A stretch of 18,866 bases of DNA from CAZQVN01 sp964596775 (lineage in GTDB: Bacteria > Eisenbacteria > RBG-16-71-46 > JABDJR01 > JAWXBZ01), in contig CAZQVN010000067.1 in assembly GCA_964596775.1 (NCBI GenBank), positions 1 to 18,866 on the forward strand, in the 5' to 3' direction. The notes under the pieces were generated by a model. The model saw nothing but the letters and a program-made list of their open reading frames with translations, was not told where the DNA came from and searched no databases. Made by a program: the position numbers and the translations under genes. Shown one piece after another: positions 1 to 6,930 of this stretch (the stretch's first letter is position 1; the number at the start of each line of letters is the position of its first letter).

Positions 1-44
1 AGGCCGGCGGCGGTCACGCGGTCCGCAAGCTGGTTGTCCGGTAG
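1..44 (+). CDS. C-terminal end of a secreted protein with FlgD-like sorting domain (partial)
   Basis: Only the last 13 codons and a TAG stop (42-44) are inside the window, read in the frame starting at base 3. The peptide AGGGHAVRKLVVR is the kind of ending seen in FlgD-Ig-like/type IX-like C-terminal domains, in which a final beta-strand carries an R-K-hydrophobic-R tail. The protein at 822-2105 ends in a similar arginine-rich strand. The body of the protein lies upstream and its function cannot be judged. The match is short, so a chance open frame remains possible. No clear terminator follows: a 6-bp hairpin (52-57 with 65-70) lacks a T tract. Confidence 0.45.
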   Translation, partial: AGGGHAVRKLVVR

Positions 45-94
45 GCGGTTTCGGCGCTTTCAACGCGCCGGGAAGTCTCGTTAACCTTTTTGAA

Positions 95-100
95 TATAAT
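95..100 (+). promoter_or_regulatory. Candidate -10 element upstream of the csp leader
   Basis: A consensus TATAAT lies in an isolated AT-rich stretch (about 81-110) of otherwise GC-rich DNA, in the gap between the upstream partial gene and the cold-shock gene. No convincing -35 hexamer is found 15-18 nt upstream, so a canonical sigma-70 site is not proven. If used, the start would be near 107 and the csp mRNA would have a leader of about 300 nt. A second weak candidate, TATGAA, lies at 135-140. Confidence 0.35.
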
Positions 101-106
101 GTGTTA

Positions 107-261
107 AAGAGTTCGTCGACCGGAATCGTTCGAATATGAAATGAGACGTTGCATTTCATGTTTACCGGATGCTAGTCTAGCAACAGCGATTCCGTGGAGA
201 CGATCCCACGTGGATTCAGGCGACCACTGCAGGGGCTGGCGTCAGCGCCAGTCTCTTTTTT
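107..261 (+). ncRNA. Possible small RNA or structured csp leader ending at a terminator-like hairpin
   Basis: The stretch from the putative start to the T tract has no coding signal I trust. It can form at least two hairpins: a small one (about 192-197 with 206-212) and the terminator-like stem at 232-255. It could be an independent RNA of about 150 nt, or the first part of a long cold-shock leader of the kind known for cspA-type genes. The sequence matches no RNA family I can recognise. Confidence 0.25.
232..261 (+). terminator. Terminator-like hairpin inside the csp leader
   Basis: Bases 232-241 pair with 246-255 in a 10-bp stem containing two G-U pairs, closed by a TCAG loop. Six T residues (256-261) follow directly. 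This is the form of an intrinsic terminator, yet it lies about 150 nt before the cold-shock start codon. It may end a short RNA begun near 107 or act as a conditional attenuator of the downstream gene. Confidence 0.55.
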
Positions 262-407
262 GTGTCGTCGAGATCGCGCGACAGTGGCGGCGGGTGCCGT
301 TCCTGTCGGAATTCCAGCCCATCGTGAGGGCATTGATCACGAACATCGTATCCGGCGGACGAGGCATGGTCCCGGCCACGGATACAATTCCGAAGGAAGT
401 GTGGAAA

Positions 408-617
408 ATGCGTATTTCTGGAACAGTCAAGTGGTTCAACGATTCGAAGGGCTTCGGCTTCATCACCCCCGAGAATGGCGAGAAGGATGTCTTCGTGCAT
501 CACTCGGCCATCGACGCCCCGGGCTTCAAGTCCCTGGCGGAAGGCGAGCGCGTAGAGTTCGAAATCGTCCAGGGCCAGAAGGGTCCTGCGGCCGACAAGG
601 TGGTCAAGCTCGGCTAG
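408..617 (+). CDS. Cold-shock domain protein (CspA family)
   Basis: This 69-aa protein is a single OB-fold cold-shock domain. RNP1 is seen as KGFGFI (residues 14-19) and RNP2 as VFVHH (28-32), and the length is typical of CspA-family proteins. Such proteins bind single-stranded RNA/DNA, melt RNA secondary structure and can act as transcription antiterminators. An earlier in-frame start at 141 would add about 90 residues with no domain. The ATG at 408 is preferred because AAGGAAG (393-399) lies 8 nt upstream and the domain begins at once with RISGTVKWF. The gene is monocistronic: a strong terminator follows within 35 nt. The long leader with a terminator-like hairpin suggests post-transcriptional control. 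Confidence 0.97.
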   Translation: MRISGTVKWFNDSKGFGFITPENGEKDVFVHHSAIDAPGFKSLAEGERVEFEIVQGQKGPAADKVVKLG

Positions 618-647
618 TCCACTCGACACCATCACATTAGCGTAAAG

Positions 648-684
648 AAGCCGGCCCATCGAAAGGTGGGCCGGCTTTGTTTTG
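648..684 (+). terminator. Intrinsic terminator of the cold-shock gene
   Basis: Bases 648-660 pair with 665-677 in a 13-bp GC-rich stem (one T-G pair) closed by a GAAA tetraloop of the stable GNRA class. A T-rich tract (TTGTTTTG) follows. It begins 30 nt after the csp stop codon. Confidence 0.92.
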
Positions 685-821
685 GGTCGTTGAGGCGAGG
701 CAATGCGGTTGCCTTGCCCGAACCGGCCTTCGGTTGCCGGACTGTCGCACGTCCCGGGAAGGTTCCGTCACACTTTCTGCGACAATCGCGTAGACCGGCC
801 CCCCGAGGAGGTCCCGAATTC

Positions 822-2105
822 ATGAAGCGGCAGTTCACGATCCTGTTTCCGGCACTGTTCATCCTGGCCGCCCCGGCCCTGTCCGCCCGGGCCGCAACCC
901 ATCACGTTCCGTCCTCCTTCGCGCGCATCACCGATGCCATCGCCGCGGCGACCCCCGGAGACACGGTGCGGGTGGCCGCGGGAACCTACTCCGGGAGCGC
1001 GAACGGGGAAGCGTTTCCGCTGTCCCTGTCCGCCGCGATCCATCTGCTCGGCGCCGGTCCCGGGCTTTCCGTGCTGGACGCCGGGGCCACGGCCTCGGTG
1101 ATCGCGGTGACCGGCGGGCCCGGGGGTCACGTCTCGGGCTTCACGCTGACCGGCGGGCGCGCCGTCGACGGGGCGGGTGTTCTCATCGCGGCCGGAACCC
1201 CGGAGGTGGATCACTGCCTCATCCTGGCCAACTCCGCATTCCGCCACGGCTCCGGCATCCACGTGACCGGCGGCGCGGCGCCCTGGATACATCACAACGT
1301 GATCTGGGACAGCGAGGACTGGGACCACAACGATGCGAACGACCCGCACGGCATCGACCTGCGCGGCGGGAACGGGCTCGTGGAGCACAATCTCGTCGGC
1401 CGGGGCGTCAGCAACGGGATCTTCATCCAGCCGGGCGGCGCGCCGACGGTTCGCAACAACATCCTCTACGAGAACGGAACGCCGGGCGTGCGTGGTCGCG
1501 GCATCTGCGCGTTCGGTGATGCGGGCACGGTCGTCGCCCACAACCTGTTCTTCGGAAACGCCATCGCCCCGCTCGTCGTGCCCGCCAGCCCGTTCGTCGA
1601 CGTGACCGCGGCGCAGGCGAACGATCTCGATCCGAACGACGGAATCTACGGAAACGTGGACGGCGATCCGCTGTTCACGGACCCGGACGGCTTCGACTGG
1701 TCGCTGATGCCGGGGAGCCCGGCCATCGACGCCGGCGATCCGCTGTCCGCGCCGGATCCGGACGGCACGACCGCGGACATCGGGCCGTTCTTCTTCGATC
1801 AGTCGACATCCGGGGCTCCCCAGCCGCCGGCGGGACGGATCCTGGCGGCGTACCCGAATCCGTTCTTCTCCTCGGTGGACATCGAGTGGCGGCAGTCCGG
1901 CTCCGCCCGGACGAGCGTCCTGATTCTGGATGTGCGGGGGCGCATCGTTCATCGCGTTCCCGGAGAGGATCGCGGAGCCGGAAGCCATCGAGTCCGCTGG
2001 GAGGGGCGGGATGCCGCGGGGGAACCGGCACCATCCGGTCTGTACTACGCGGTTCTCCGCGGCGCCGGGCCGGACCGGGTTGTCCGGCTTCTCCGGCTGC
2101 GCTGA
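822..2105 (+). CDS. Secreted right-handed beta-helix protein with FlgD-like C-terminal sorting domain
   Basis: This 427-aa protein starts with a signal peptide (residues 1-24, KR then a hydrophobic core, cleavage near ARA). Residues about 30-230 are parallel beta-helix-like, with repeating short strands, many Asn/Gly turns, and phrases such as VSGFTLTGG, GNGLVEHNLV and APTVRNNILYENG. A region ending in SPAIDAGDP is typical of pectate-lyase-fold surface proteins. Residues about 339-427 form a FlgD-Ig-like domain: YPNPF, then DVRGRIV, then PSGLYYAVLR, with an arginine-rich final strand. Such domains direct type IX-like export or surface attachment in FCB-group bacteria. The ATG at 822 has GAGGAGG 10 nt upstream. 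No catalytic residues could be assigned, so enzyme activity is unknown. It is convergent with the HDOD gene, 16 nt away. Confidence 0.88.
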   Translation: MKRQFTILFPALFILAAPALSARAATHHVPSSFARITDAIAAATPGDTVRVAAGTYSGSANGEAFPLSLSAAIHLLGAGPGLSVLDAGATASVIAVTGGPGGHVSGFTLTGGRAVDGAGVLIAAGTPEVDHCLILANSAFRHGSGIHVTGGAAPWIHHNVIWDSEDWDHNDANDPHGIDLRGGNGLVEHNLVGRGVSNGIFIQPGGAPTVRNNILYENGTPGVRGRGICAFGDAGTVVAHNLFFGNAIAPLVVPASPFVDVTAAQANDLDPNDGIYGNVDGDPLFTDPDGFDWSLMPGSPAIDAGDPLSAPDPDGTTADIGPFFFDQSTSGAPQPPAGRILAAYPNPFFSSVDIEWRQSGSARTSVLILDVRGRIVHRVPGEDRGAGSHRVRWEGRDAAGEPAPSGLYYAVLRGAGPDRVVRLLRLR

Positions 2106-2121
2106 GGCCGGGAAGCGACGA

Positions 2122-3069
2122 TCAGTCCATGGCTAGGAGGATGGACTGAGCCATGACTCTGCTGTCCGTGTCGATGTGTTTCAACTCCGGTTCCAGATCC
2201 CTGGCCCGGATCGGTGCTTTCTTCAGGCCCGGGATTCTCAGGAATGCATCGAGCTTGCCGGCGACTTCGGGATAGGATCCTCTCTTGGCGATCATCAGGG
2301 CAAAACTGACAACATCGGAAACCTGGATCAGTTGAAGGAGACGGGTCACTTCCGGCGGAATGACGCGATCATCACCCTCTTCAAGAGCATGATGGTCGCG
2401 GATAAGAACGCTTACCTTTTCGGGAAGCTTCCACTTCCGGCAGGCTTCCCATCCGAGTTCCGCATGATCAAGTCCGCAAATCGTAACTTCAGCTTCCAGG
2501 ATGTCCTGTCCACTGGCCCAGCCCGTTTCATCAACGGCACCCAGGTCCTCCGGAGACTGGTCGTACAGGACAAAGCGGCCGATGTCATGCAGCAGCCCGG
2601 CAAGGTAGGCCTCGGCCGGCTTGATGCGCAGTTCCTCCTGCATTTCCGCAATGCGCCGGGCGGCGCAGGCCACCTGGATGGAGTGCAACCAGAGGTTACG
2701 TTTGGCCTGCGTCGACGGCAGGAAGACGTTCATGGTGGCCAGGGTCGTTATGGTCTCGGCGAGCGTCTGTGCGCCAAGTTGAACAAGAGCTTCGCGCAGT
2801 GTCAGAGTAGGCGTCCTGTCGCCGCGATTCCGGTTGGCGAGTGAAATCAGGCGGAACGCGAGGGGGGGATCCCTCATCAGAAGGCTTTCGACATCGTCCA
2901 CATAACCCTTGCTCGCCGGATCCAGTGAAATGATCCGGGCCACGACCTGGGGGAGCAGCGGGAGAGCGTCGAGTCTGGCTTCGAGCGCTGAGAGAATCCT
3001 GTTTCTTTTCGCCTTCGAGTCCAATGGTCCTCCACCACGTCGGTCCGCTGTGTGAAGAGTTTGCATCAT
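2122..3069 (-). CDS. HDOD domain signalling protein
   Basis: This 315-aa protein is one HDOD domain: PLLPQVVARI (37-46) starts the domain and LANRNRGDR (77-85) follows the first helices. The HD-type metal ligands appear intact: H129, H161-D162 in LLHDIGR, H202 in LDHAELG, the DHH at 225-227 and D252. HDOD proteins are usually signalling or scaffold modules in c-di-GMP, motility or stress circuits, and many have lost the phosphohydrolase residues. Here an active centre cannot be excluded. There is no receiver or GGDEF domain. Start choice is uncertain: tandem ATGs at 3069 and 3066 have only a weak upstream AGG, while an in-frame TTG at 3024 follows GGTGGAGG. It is divergent from kinase 1. Confidence 0.9.
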   Translation of the reverse strand: MMQTLHTADRRGGGPLDSKAKRNRILSALEARLDALPLLPQVVARIISLDPASKGYVDDVESLLMRDPPLAFRLISLANRNRGDRTPTLTLREALVQLGAQTLAETITTLATMNVFLPSTQAKRNLWLHSIQVACAARRIAEMQEELRIKPAEAYLAGLLHDIGRFVLYDQSPEDLGAVDETGWASGQDILEAEVTICGLDHAELGWEACRKWKLPEKVSVLIRDHHALEEGDDRVIPPEVTRLLQLIQVSDVVSFALMIAKRGSYPEVAGKLDAFLRIPGLKKAPIRARDLEPELKHIDTDSRVMAQSILLAMD

Positions 3070-3172
3070 CCTACAGCGGAGGGTTGATTGTCACGCGAAT
3101 AGTCACGCATCAAGATTCTGTCCTCACCCCGCCCCCGCAGGCGGTTGCGCTCTTCCGTGATCCGTCAGGTTG

Positions 3173-3201
3173 TTGATTCATTCATCGCCACCCCGTACTC
3201 T
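3173..3201 (+). promoter_or_regulatory. Candidate promoter of kinase 1 (near-leaderless)
   Basis: TTGATT (3173-3178) and TACTCT (3196-3201) are separated by 17 nt. The end of the -10 is only 6 nt from the ATG at 3208, so transcription would begin at or next to the start codon. No Shine-Dalgarno sequence is visible before that ATG, consistent with a leaderless mRNA. This is a motif match only. Confidence 0.4.
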
Positions 3202-3207
3202 CCGGCG

Positions 3208-5868
3208 ATGACCCCAACCGACGGCCACCCCGCCAGGATCGGACCCTATCCCATCGAGCGCGAGATCGGCCGCGGCGGCATGGGGATCGTGTACCTCGGT
3301 CGCGATACCCGGCTCGAACGCTCCGTGGCCATCAAGGTTCTCCCCCCGGAATTTGCCGCCGACCCGGAACGGCTGGCGCGTTTCGAACGCGAGGCCCGGA
3401 TGGTCGCGGCGCTCAACCACACCAACGTGGCCGGGATCTACGGCCTGGAAGAGGCGGACGGCCGGCGGTTCCTGGCGCTCGAGTACGTGGAAGGGGACAC
3501 GCTCGCCGAGAGGATCGCGCGGGGCCCGCTGGATACGACGGATGCGCTGGAGATCGCGCGGCAGATCGCTGCGGGGCTCGAGGCCGCCCACGAAGCCGGC
3601 ATCATCCACCGCGACCTGAAACCCGGCAACATCAAGCTCACGCCGTCCGGCGACGTGAAAATTCTCGACTTCGGCCTGGCCCGGGCCGGCGGCGGGCCGG
3701 AGGCGGCTTCCGGATCGAACCTGTCGCACTCGCCGACGATGACGCATGCCGGCACGGTGGCCGGCGTGATCCTCGGCACCGCGGCGTACATGAGCCCGGA
3801 GCAGGCGCGCGGCCGGGTGGTGGATCGGCGCACCGACATCTGGTCGTTCGGTTGCGTGCTCTTCGAATGTCTCACCGGGCGCCAGGCATTCGCCGGCGAC
3901 ACGGTTTCGGACATGGTGGCGCTGATCCTCCAGGGCACGCCTCCGTGGGACGCCCTGCCGTCCGCCACGCCGCCCGCCCTGCGCCATCTCCTCGAGCGCT
4001 GTCTCGAGAAGGACGCGAAGAAACGGATGCGGGACATCGGCGACGCCCGCCTGGACATCGAGGAACTCCTGTCGGGGAAGGCCCCGGCGGCGGCACCGAC
4101 AGCTGCGCCGGCGCCACGGTCGGCACGGCCGCTTCTGTTCCTGGCGCTCTTCCTTGCCGCCTCGACCCTTGGACTGGCCCTCTTCCACTGGATGACGAAG
4201 CCGGAAGCGGAGCCGACCCTCCGTTTGTCGCTCACATCGCCGCCGGGCATCTACATGCTGCCCAATCCCGTCGGCGTGGACGTGTCGCCGGACGGAACCC
4301 GGATCGCGTTCGTGGCGGCGGACTCTTCCGGTGAAACGTACATTTTCGTTCGGCCGGTCGGGTCCCTGGCCTCGCGCAGGATCGCCGGAACGGACGGCGT
4401 TTCCGTGTGCTTCTGGTCGCCGGCCGGCGATCGGATCGCCTTCTTCACGGATGACCGGCTCAAAAAGGTCAATCTCGATGGGGGTACGCCGGAGGATATC
4501 TGCACGGTCAACGGCAGTGGGCGGGGTGCCGCATGGAGTCCGGACGGGACGATCGTGCTGGCCCCCGCGGGCGAAGGTCCCCTGTTCAAGGTATCCGCGA
4601 ACGGGGGAACGCCGGAACCTCTGACCGCACTCGACGCGTCCACAGGTGAAACCGGGCACCGGTTTCCGCACTTCCTGCCGGACGGCACCCACTTCCTCTT
4701 TGCCGCGCTCCCTCCCGATCGCGGACAGTACACGATCCATGTCGCCAGCACCCGGGGGCCCGATCGCGACTCGTTGATGGTGGCCGAGGGGGTTCCGGTC
4801 TACGTCGAGCCCGGCTATCTGCTGTATTCCCGGAACAGCCGACTCGTGGCCCAGCGTTTCGATGCCGGAAAGCGGAAGCTCATCGGTGAGCCGGTATCCC
4901 TGGGTGACGAACCGGGTCCCTCGGACTGGATGGGCTCGCCGAGCATCAAGGCCTCCGGGAATGTGGTGACGTACTTCCGAAACATGCTTCCGCCGACGGA
5001 GCTTGCGTGGCTCGACCGCTCCGGCGCGAAGACGGGCATCGTGCCGGCTCCTTCCGGGCACTACAACAACGTCGCGCTGTCGCCGGATGGGGAGCGCGCC
5101 GTAGTCAGCAGGAAAGAGTCGGCGCGTGAGTCCGACCTCTGGATCGTGGAACTGGCCAGCGGGACGACGACACGGTTCACGTACGGGCCGGGACGGATCG
5201 AGGGACCGGTGTGGTCGCCGGACGGAACGCGCATCGTGTTCAGTTCGGACCGCAACGGCACCTGGGACATGTACGTGAAGGCGGTGAACGGGGCGTCTCC
5301 CGAAGAGAAGATTCCGACGGAGCGGTCGAGCCTGACCTATGCCGCGGCCATCACTCCCGACAATCGCACCCTGCTGTTCCGGCAGCTCAGCGAGAAGACG
5401 AACTGGGATCTCTGGACGATCCCTCTCGATGGGGACAACAGGTCGCAGATGCCTTACATCCAGACGCCTTTCGTGGAGCTGGGCGCCTGCTTTTCTCCCG
5501 ACGGCCGCTGGGTCTGCTACGGGTCCACAGAGTCCGGCGCCATGGAGCTCTATGTGCAGTCCTTTCCGGAGCCGGGTCGCAAGTACAGGATCTCGAACGG
5601 TGGCGGAAACGGTCCGCGATGGAGCGCCGACGGCCGCGAGATCGGTTACCGGGACGGAGTCGGTCGCGCCACGTTCGTCTCCGTGCAGACGGACGGCGGG
5701 TTCTCGGCGGGCCGGCCGGTCTCCACGTTCAACCTGTTCCAGGCCGTCGACGGTGCGCCGACCGCGGATCTGCAGAGGTTCCTGGCCTCTATCGTCGACG
5801 AGAACCACGATCTCCCCCCGGAAATGACGGTGCTTCTGAACTGGCGCGGCGAACTGGAGCGGAAGTGA
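3208..5868 (+). CDS. Transmembrane Ser/Thr protein kinase with TolB-like beta-propeller sensor (kinase 1)
   Basis: This 886-aa Hanks-type kinase has its catalytic domain at residues about 12-285: glycine loop GRGGMG (21-26), lysine K43, helix-C Glu E62, catalytic HRD (134-136), DFG (154-156) and SPE (196-198). The activation segment is rich in Ser/Thr (about 165-185), as in autophosphorylating kinases. An Ala/Pro linker leads to one membrane helix (about 308-327). The rest is a beta-propeller with repeated SPDGTRI/WSPDG blades of the TolB/WD40-PD40 type, presumably outside the membrane as a sensor. The family is abundant in Acidobacteria, Gemmatimonadota and relatives. ATG 3208 is chosen because the kinase fold begins just after it and a promoter lies 6 nt before. 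An in-frame start at 3145 would add 21 unconserved residues. The ligand is unknown. Confidence 0.95.
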   Translation: MTPTDGHPARIGPYPIEREIGRGGMGIVYLGRDTRLERSVAIKVLPPEFAADPERLARFEREARMVAALNHTNVAGIYGLEEADGRRFLALEYVEGDTLAERIARGPLDTTDALEIARQIAAGLEAAHEAGIIHRDLKPGNIKLTPSGDVKILDFGLARAGGGPEAASGSNLSHSPTMTHAGTVAGVILGTAAYMSPEQARGRVVDRRTDIWSFGCVLFECLTGRQAFAGDTVSDMVALILQGTPPWDALPSATPPALRHLLERCLEKDAKKRMRDIGDARLDIEELLSGKAPAAAPTAAPAPRSARPLLFLALFLAASTLGLALFHWMTKPEAEPTLRLSLTSPPGIYMLPNPVGVDVSPDGTRIAFVAADSSGETYIFVRPVGSLASRRIAGTDGVSVCFWSPAGDRIAFFTDDRLKKVNLDGGTPEDICTVNGSGRGAAWSPDGTIVLAPAGEGPLFKVSANGGTPEPLTALDASTGETGHRFPHFLPDGTHFLFAALPPDRGQYTIHVASTRGPDRDSLMVAEGVPVYVEPGYLLYSRNSRLVAQRFDAGKRKLIGEPVSLGDEPGPSDWMGSPSIKASGNVVTYFRNMLPPTELAWLDRSGAKTGIVPAPSGHYNNVALSPDGERAVVSRKESARESDLWIVELASGTTTRFTYGPGRIEGPVWSPDGTRIVFSSDRNGTWDMYVKAVNGASPEEKIPTERSSLTYAAAITPDNRTLLFRQLSEKTNWDLWTIPLDGDNRSQMPYIQTPFVELGACFSPDGRWVCYGSTESGAMELYVQSFPEPGRKYRISNGGGNGPRWSADGREIGYRDGVGRATFVSVQTDGGFSAGRPVSTFNLFQAVDGAPTADLQRFLASIVDENHDLPPEMTVLLNWRGELERK

Positions 5869-5921
5869 GAAGGGACGCCCCGCGGCCGCGGTCGGGCCCC
5901 GCCGAAGATACGGGAAAGAGG

Positions 5922-6122
5922 ATGGAAACGTCCGGCCGCGGTAGAAGCCCCGACGTCCGTGAGGTGGCGGCAAAACCGGAGGCCATCGCCTCATCCGGGC
6001 AGGCGTCCTCCTGCGACTTCCGGCTCGTCTGTCCGAACTGTGGAGCGCCGCTCGTCGACCGGGGCTGCAAGAGCCGGTGTACGCGGTGCCATTTCTTCAC
6101 GGATTGTTCAGACCCCTGGTAA
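5922..6122 (+). CDS. Small zinc-ribbon protein
   Basis: This 66-aa protein has a disordered N-terminus and a compact Cys-rich end: CPNCG (37-41), C49, CTRC (53-56) and C62, before a C-terminal SDPW. The paired CxxC knuckles are a zinc ribbon. I do not know a function for this small family. It probably binds a single Zn and may act in nucleic-acid or protein contacts. An alternative in-frame GTG at 5865 overlaps the kinase-1 stop (GTGA) and is preceded by GGAG, giving 85 aa and direct translational coupling to the kinase. The ATG at 5922 has an AAGAGG too close to act as an ideal ribosome site. Either way it is co-oriented with, and probably co-transcribed with, kinase 1. Confidence 0.75.
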   Translation: METSGRGRSPDVREVAAKPEAIASSGQASSCDFRLVCPNCGAPLVDRGCKSRCTRCHFFTDCSDPW

Positions 6123-6145
6123 ACGATTGAATAAAAGGCGTTTAC
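6119..6145 (+). repeat. Inverted repeat upstream of arsR
   Basis: The 7-bp arms GTAAACG (6119-6125) and CGTTTAC (6139-6145) flank an A-rich 13-nt spacer. One arm overlaps the zinc-ribbon stop codon. There is no T tract, so it is a poor terminator. An operator role for a dimeric regulator is as likely. Confidence 0.4.
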
Positions 6146-6152
6146 AGCTACC

Positions 6153-6198
6153 TGGACAATTCGATTGATTATATTTAGATATTTAGCTAAATTTAGAT
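6153..6198 (+). promoter_or_regulatory. arsR promoter/operator region
   Basis: An AT-rich block directly before arsR holds a perfect 12-bp palindrome, ATTTAGCTAAAT (6181-6192), flanked by two direct copies of ATTTAGAT (6173-6180 and 6191-6198, 18 bp apart). A -35-like TGGACA lies at 6153-6158, with a weak TAGATA-like -10 overlapping the repeats. ArsR-family dimers commonly bind such AT-rich palindromes over their own promoter, so autoregulation of the operon is the natural reading. Confidence 0.6.
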
Positions 6199-6200
6199 CC

Positions 6201-6503
6201 ATGAATCTTGTCTTCAAGGCCCTCGCCGATCCGACCCGGCGCCGGGTTCTGCAGCTTCTGCGGACCCGCCCCATGTCGGCCGGCGAACTCGCCGATCACT
6301 TTGCCGTTTCGAAACCGACCATGTCCGCGCACTTTGCGGTACTGCGTGAAGCCGGACTCGTCGAGGCGGAAAAGGTCGGGCGCGTCATCACCTACCGGCT
6401 GAAGATGTCGGTGCTCGAGGATGCGCTGCTGAGTTTTTCCCAGACGCTGGGACTCGGGCGGGCGGCGGACGAAGGCGCCGAAACTGCAAAGGAGAAAACA
6501 TGA
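6201..6503 (+). CDS. ArsR-family transcriptional repressor (SdpR-like)
   Basis: This 100-aa protein is a winged helix-turn-helix. It opens with FKALADPTRRRVLQLL (5-20), the hallmark of the ArsR family, then the recognition helix region ELADHFAVSKPTMSAHFAVL and the wing KVGRVITYRL. No cluster of Cys or His metal ligands is present, so it is closer to the SdpR-like, non-metal-sensing branch. The ATG at 6201 is chosen because the domain begins there. A TTG at 6165 would run through the palindromic operator. Its stop overlaps the start of the membrane-protein gene (ATGA), so the two are coupled. Expected role: repressor of its own operon. The inducing signal is unknown. Confidence 0.93.
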   Translation: MNLVFKALADPTRRRVLQLLRTRPMSAGELADHFAVSKPTMSAHFAVLREAGLVEAEKVGRVITYRLKMSVLEDALLSFSQTLGLGRAADEGAETAKEKT

Positions 6504-6919
6504 GCGGGGAAAATAATGCGAGTCCGTTTTCCGGAGATGTGATCAAAGCAGGACTGGTGCTCGTCGCAGCCATCGCCCTGGCCGTGCTTCAGAACCTCGG
6601 CCTGGTCGAAGGGTCGATGATCAAGCGTGTCTCCGGCTTTGCGCTGGGGGTGATGCTGCTCCTGACCGGCAACTCGATCCCGAAGCGCATCGCTCCCTTG
6701 TCGGAGATGAAGTGCGAACCGTCGCGGAGCCAGTCCCTGCACCGCTTTGCGGGGTGGACGTTCGTGCTTCTGGGCATCGCGAACATGCTGGCGTGGTCGT
6801 CACTCTCGATTCCGGTGGCGACGCTCGTCGTTTTCGCGAGCCTGGCGGGGATCCTCCTCGTCCTCGGGCGCTGCTGGCTGGCCCGCCGAGCCTCGACGAT
6901 GGAATCGCACACGTCCTGA
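6500..6919 (+). CDS. SdpI-like small integral membrane protein
   Basis: This 139-aa protein has four predicted membrane helices (about 15-33, 43-57, 83-101, 104-124). Between helices 2 and 3 it carries GN-x2-PK (57-62) and later HRFAG (81-85). The same GN..PK ... HR.AG arrangement occurs in SdpI, the Bacillus immunity protein encoded with the ArsR-type SdpR, although the GIRTPWTL stretch between them is not preserved here. AAAGGAG lies 5 nt before the ATG, which overlaps the arsR stop. In sdpRI the membrane protein both protects and transmits a signal by sequestering the repressor. A similar signalling role here is inference from synteny and motif. Confidence 0.7.
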   Translation: MSGENNASPFSGDVIKAGLVLVAAIALAVLQNLGLVEGSMIKRVSGFALGVMLLLTGNSIPKRIAPLSEMKCEPSRSQSLHRFAGWTFVLLGIANMLAWSSLSIPVATLVVFASLAGILLVLGRCWLARRASTMESHTS

Positions 6920-6930
6920 AAGGAGACTGC

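Noticed and set aside
383..388. TACAAT as a -10 element directly before the cold-shock gene
   Set aside because: No -35 at the right distance. A start near 395 would cut into the ribosome-binding sequence.
141..407. N-terminal extension of the cold-shock protein
   Set aside because: The added residues match no domain, cross the terminator-like hairpin, and the ATG at 408 has a good ribosome site.
2123..2148. Hairpin CAGTCCAT/ATGGACTG at the junction of the convergent beta-helix and HDOD genes
   Set aside because: It lies inside the HDOD coding end, has a 10-nt loop and no T tract on either strand, so it is not supported as a terminator.
3178..5994. A 938-codon open frame on the minus strand opposite kinase 1, and similar long frames opposite kinase 2 (7151-8944), CoADR (10530-12395) and RecQ (14632-16461, plus strand)
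   Set aside because: They are antisense frames opposite well-defined genes in GC-rich DNA. Their products are Arg/Gly/Pro-rich, with no domain or motif, and lack good starts.
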